Below, piece after piece: positions 5,130 through 5,360 of a DNA stretch of 5,360 bases. Position 1 is the stretch's first letter; the number at the start of each line of letters is the position of its first letter. A program made the position numbers and the translations under genes. The stretch covers positions 1-5,360 of the forward strand of contig CAKTVG010000053.1 of assembly GCA_934622035.1 (NCBI GenBank). The letters are read 5' to 3'. The notes under the pieces are model-generated. The model saw only the letters and a list, made by a program, of their open reading frames with translations. It was not told where the DNA came from and did not search any database. This stretch comes from an uncultured Oscillospiraceae bacterium. Lineage in GTDB: Bacteria; Bacillota; Clostridia; Oscillospirales; Oscillospiraceae.

Positions 5130-5360
5130 TCACCCCAGAGCCACATCCAGTACCATCATAACGCTGAAGCCAGCCGCAAAGAACACCGTTCCAAGATTCG
5201 AGTGTCGCCCCTGCGACATTTCAGGGATCAGCTCCTCTACCACTACATAGAGCATCGCACCGGCGGCAAAGCTCAGAAGATATGGCAATGCGGGAATTAT
5301 GAGCTGTGCGGCGATAATCGTCAGCACTGCGCCGATGGGCTCCACCGCGCCGGAAAGCAC
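5130..5360 (-). CDS. ZIP-family divalent metal transporter, C-terminal fragment (runs off window)
   Basis: ZIP proteins carry Zn2+, Fe2+ or Mn2+ into the cytoplasm through the membrane. Only the last 76 codons are visible; the frame stays open through the right edge, so the true start lies outside. The fragment opens with LSGAVEPIGAVL (2-13), matching the S-G-x-x-E-P-x-G-A helix that follows the second metal-binding helix in the ZupT/GufA branch. It continues with a long hydrophobic helix ending AAGAMLYVVVEELIPE (32-47), whose glutamates match the EELIPE metal-site helix, and a last helix AAGFSVMMVLDVALG (62-76). The protein ends at the helix, as ZIP proteins commonly do. The sequence is highly family-like and intact so far as seen. 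Its TGA (5130-5132) overlaps a possible GTG start of the next gene, so it may belong to the same transcript, although its role need not be linked. Confidence 0.85.
   Translation of the reverse strand: MLSGAVEPIGAVLTIIAAQLIIPALPYLLSFAAGAMLYVVVEELIPEMSQGRHSNLGTVFFAAGFSVMMVLDVALG

Noticed and set aside
4423..5250. 275-codon + strand frame
   Set aside because: It is antisense to the PanE-like dehydrogenase, which has an intact Rossmann motif. No domain is visible in the + product.

Overview
The window looks like a piece of a Gram-positive gut-type Clostridia genome (Oscillospiraceae/Lachnospiraceae-like). This is inferred from moderately GC-rich genes with clear AGGAGG-type ribosome binding sites, tightly packed genes on one strand, and families common in such genomes: a PF14196 'ATC hydrolase', an LCM/TcmP-type methyltransferase, a ketopantoate-reductase-like protein and a ZIP transporter. 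No species can be named from sequence alone.

Layout: positions 1 to about 491 are strongly AT-rich and hold the decayed 3' end of an IS3-family transposase on the + strand. It keeps the second Asp and the Glu of the DDE core but has in-frame stops and no first Asp. Everything from about 492 to the right edge is one minus-strand gene train, read right to left: ZIP metal transporter (3' end only, cut by the window) -> ApbA/PanE-like dehydrogenase -> LCM-family SAM methyltransferase -> six-helix membrane protein -> PF14196 L-2-amino-thiazoline-4-carboxylate hydrolase family protein -> GNAT N-acetyltransferase -> four-helix membrane protein with a conserved-looking His/Glu/Asp segment -> small two-helix membrane protein whose C-terminus runs into the IS. 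Three junctions are ATGA stop/start overlaps, one is a possible GTGA overlap, and the other gaps are under 50 nt. This strongly suggests one transcript with coupled translation. No promoter for the train lies in the window (it must be to the right of 5360), and no terminator is visible before the IS.

Working together: the train combines small-molecule modifying enzymes (methylation, acetylation, reduction, hydrolysis of a cyclic C-S/N compound) with three uncharacterised membrane proteins. That pattern would fit tailoring or detoxification of a small molecule or lipid-like compound, but no core biosynthetic enzyme is visible and the pathway is unknown. The dehydrogenase lacks the catalytic Lys and Asn positions of true ketopantoate reductase, so pantothenate synthesis is unlikely to be its job. 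The IS insertion has cut the last gene and appears to supply its final dozen codons.

No tRNA, rRNA, CRISPR array or riboswitch was recognised. No gene-free stretch exceeds 300 bases; the first ~112 bases hold only AT-rich IS-like debris and a 28-bp imperfect palindrome.
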